From: an uncultured Bacillota bacterium
Lineage (GTDB): Bacteria; Bacillota_I; Bacilli_A; Erysipelotrichales; Erysipelotrichaceae
Direction of reading: 5' to 3'
Length of the DNA: 5,543 nt
NCBI GenBank assembly: GCA_937919165.1
Contig: CALFPO010000089.1
Location: 1-5,543, forward strand
Position 1 is the stretch's first letter; every line of letters starts with the position of its first letter. Below, piece by piece: positions 5,406-5,543 of the stretch. The notes under the pieces are model-generated. The model made no database searches and was not told the origin of the DNA. It was given only the letters and a program-made list of their open reading frames with translations. Both the position numbers and the translations under genes were made by a program.

Positions 5406-5543
5406 AGCGATATCCGACCCCTCTGATTGTCGTTATGTATTTTCCGTATTCTTTCAGATCTTTTCTCAAAAGCTTCATATGCGTATCCAAAGTACGGTCA
5501 TCGCCGTCATATTCGTAGCCCCATACCTTCGATATTATGGCTT
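5389..5543 (-). CDS. OmpR/PhoB-family response regulator, C-terminal 50 residues
   Basis: I translated the last 50 codons and the stop (TAG at 5391-5389); the receiver domain and most of the DNA-binding domain lie beyond the window. The visible part is the end of a winged helix-turn-helix domain. V-W-G-Y precedes the recognition helix region R16-T-L-D-T-H-M-K-L-L-R-K-D-L29 (numbered from the first visible residue). The wing hairpin T-T-I-R-G-V-G-Y-R-F follows, the standard OmpR-type ending. It is the cognate partner of the kinase, which starts 17 nt before this gene's stop. The regulator would be phosphorylated by the kinase and bind promoter DNA; its targets are unknown, though autoregulation is common. 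Confidence 0.93.
   Translation of the reverse strand, partial: AIISKVWGYEYDGDDRTLDTHMKLLRKDLKEYGKYITTIRGVGYRFEKEI
5418..5424 (-). promoter_or_regulatory. Ribosome binding site before the kinase TTG start
   Basis: AGAGGGG inside the regulator gene lies 12 nt before the TTG at 5405, a longer spacer than usual. With the rare start codon and the 17-nt overlap, this suggests the kinase is made at a lower level than the regulator, through ribosomes ending on the regulator gene. Confidence 0.5.

Overview
The window looks like chromosomal DNA of a low-to-moderate GC Gram-positive bacterium (Bacillota). Erysipelotrichia or Clostridia would fit, but the sequence does not settle the class. The evidence is purine-rich Shine-Dalgarno sites before the chosen starts, a lipoprotein signal peptide, an OmpR-type regulator with a HAMP-type sensor kinase, short overlapping genes, and hairpins followed by T tracts. 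No rRNA, tRNA, CRISPR array, insertion sequence or phage gene is visible.

Layout. (1) 1-323, minus: the N-terminal part of a cysteine-rich DUF5714-family protein, cut by the window edge, with its own candidate promoter at 367-395. (2) 408-2672, minus: a 754-residue cysteine-rich lipoprotein of unknown function, with a ZU5-like beta domain, a long helical middle and a beta-rich C-terminal half. Its 242-bp upstream region holds a candidate promoter with a perfect TATAAT and a second, weaker one. (3) 2915-3538, plus: a 207-residue membrane protein with two transmembrane helices and a cytoplasmic PH-like region, transcribed divergently from the lipoprotein. (4) 3575-5543, minus: the end of an operon. 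It holds the last 50 residues of an OmpR/PhoB-type response regulator, a complete sensor histidine kinase that starts at TTG inside the regulator gene, and a YhfF-like ASCH-domain protein that starts inside the kinase gene.

How they fit together. The regulator, kinase and ASCH genes overlap by 17 and 11 nt, so they are almost certainly one transcript with coupled translation; the ASCH protein may share the two-component system's regulation. The plus-strand membrane gene converges on this operon. Each transcript has its own hairpin terminator in a compressed 60-bp zone, and the operon's terminator lies inside the last codons of the membrane gene. The lipoprotein and the membrane protein share a divergent control region and both belong to the envelope, so a joint role is possible but not shown. 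The strongest candidates for something undescribed are the large lipoprotein, its divergent PH-like partner, and the link between ASCH and the two-component system.
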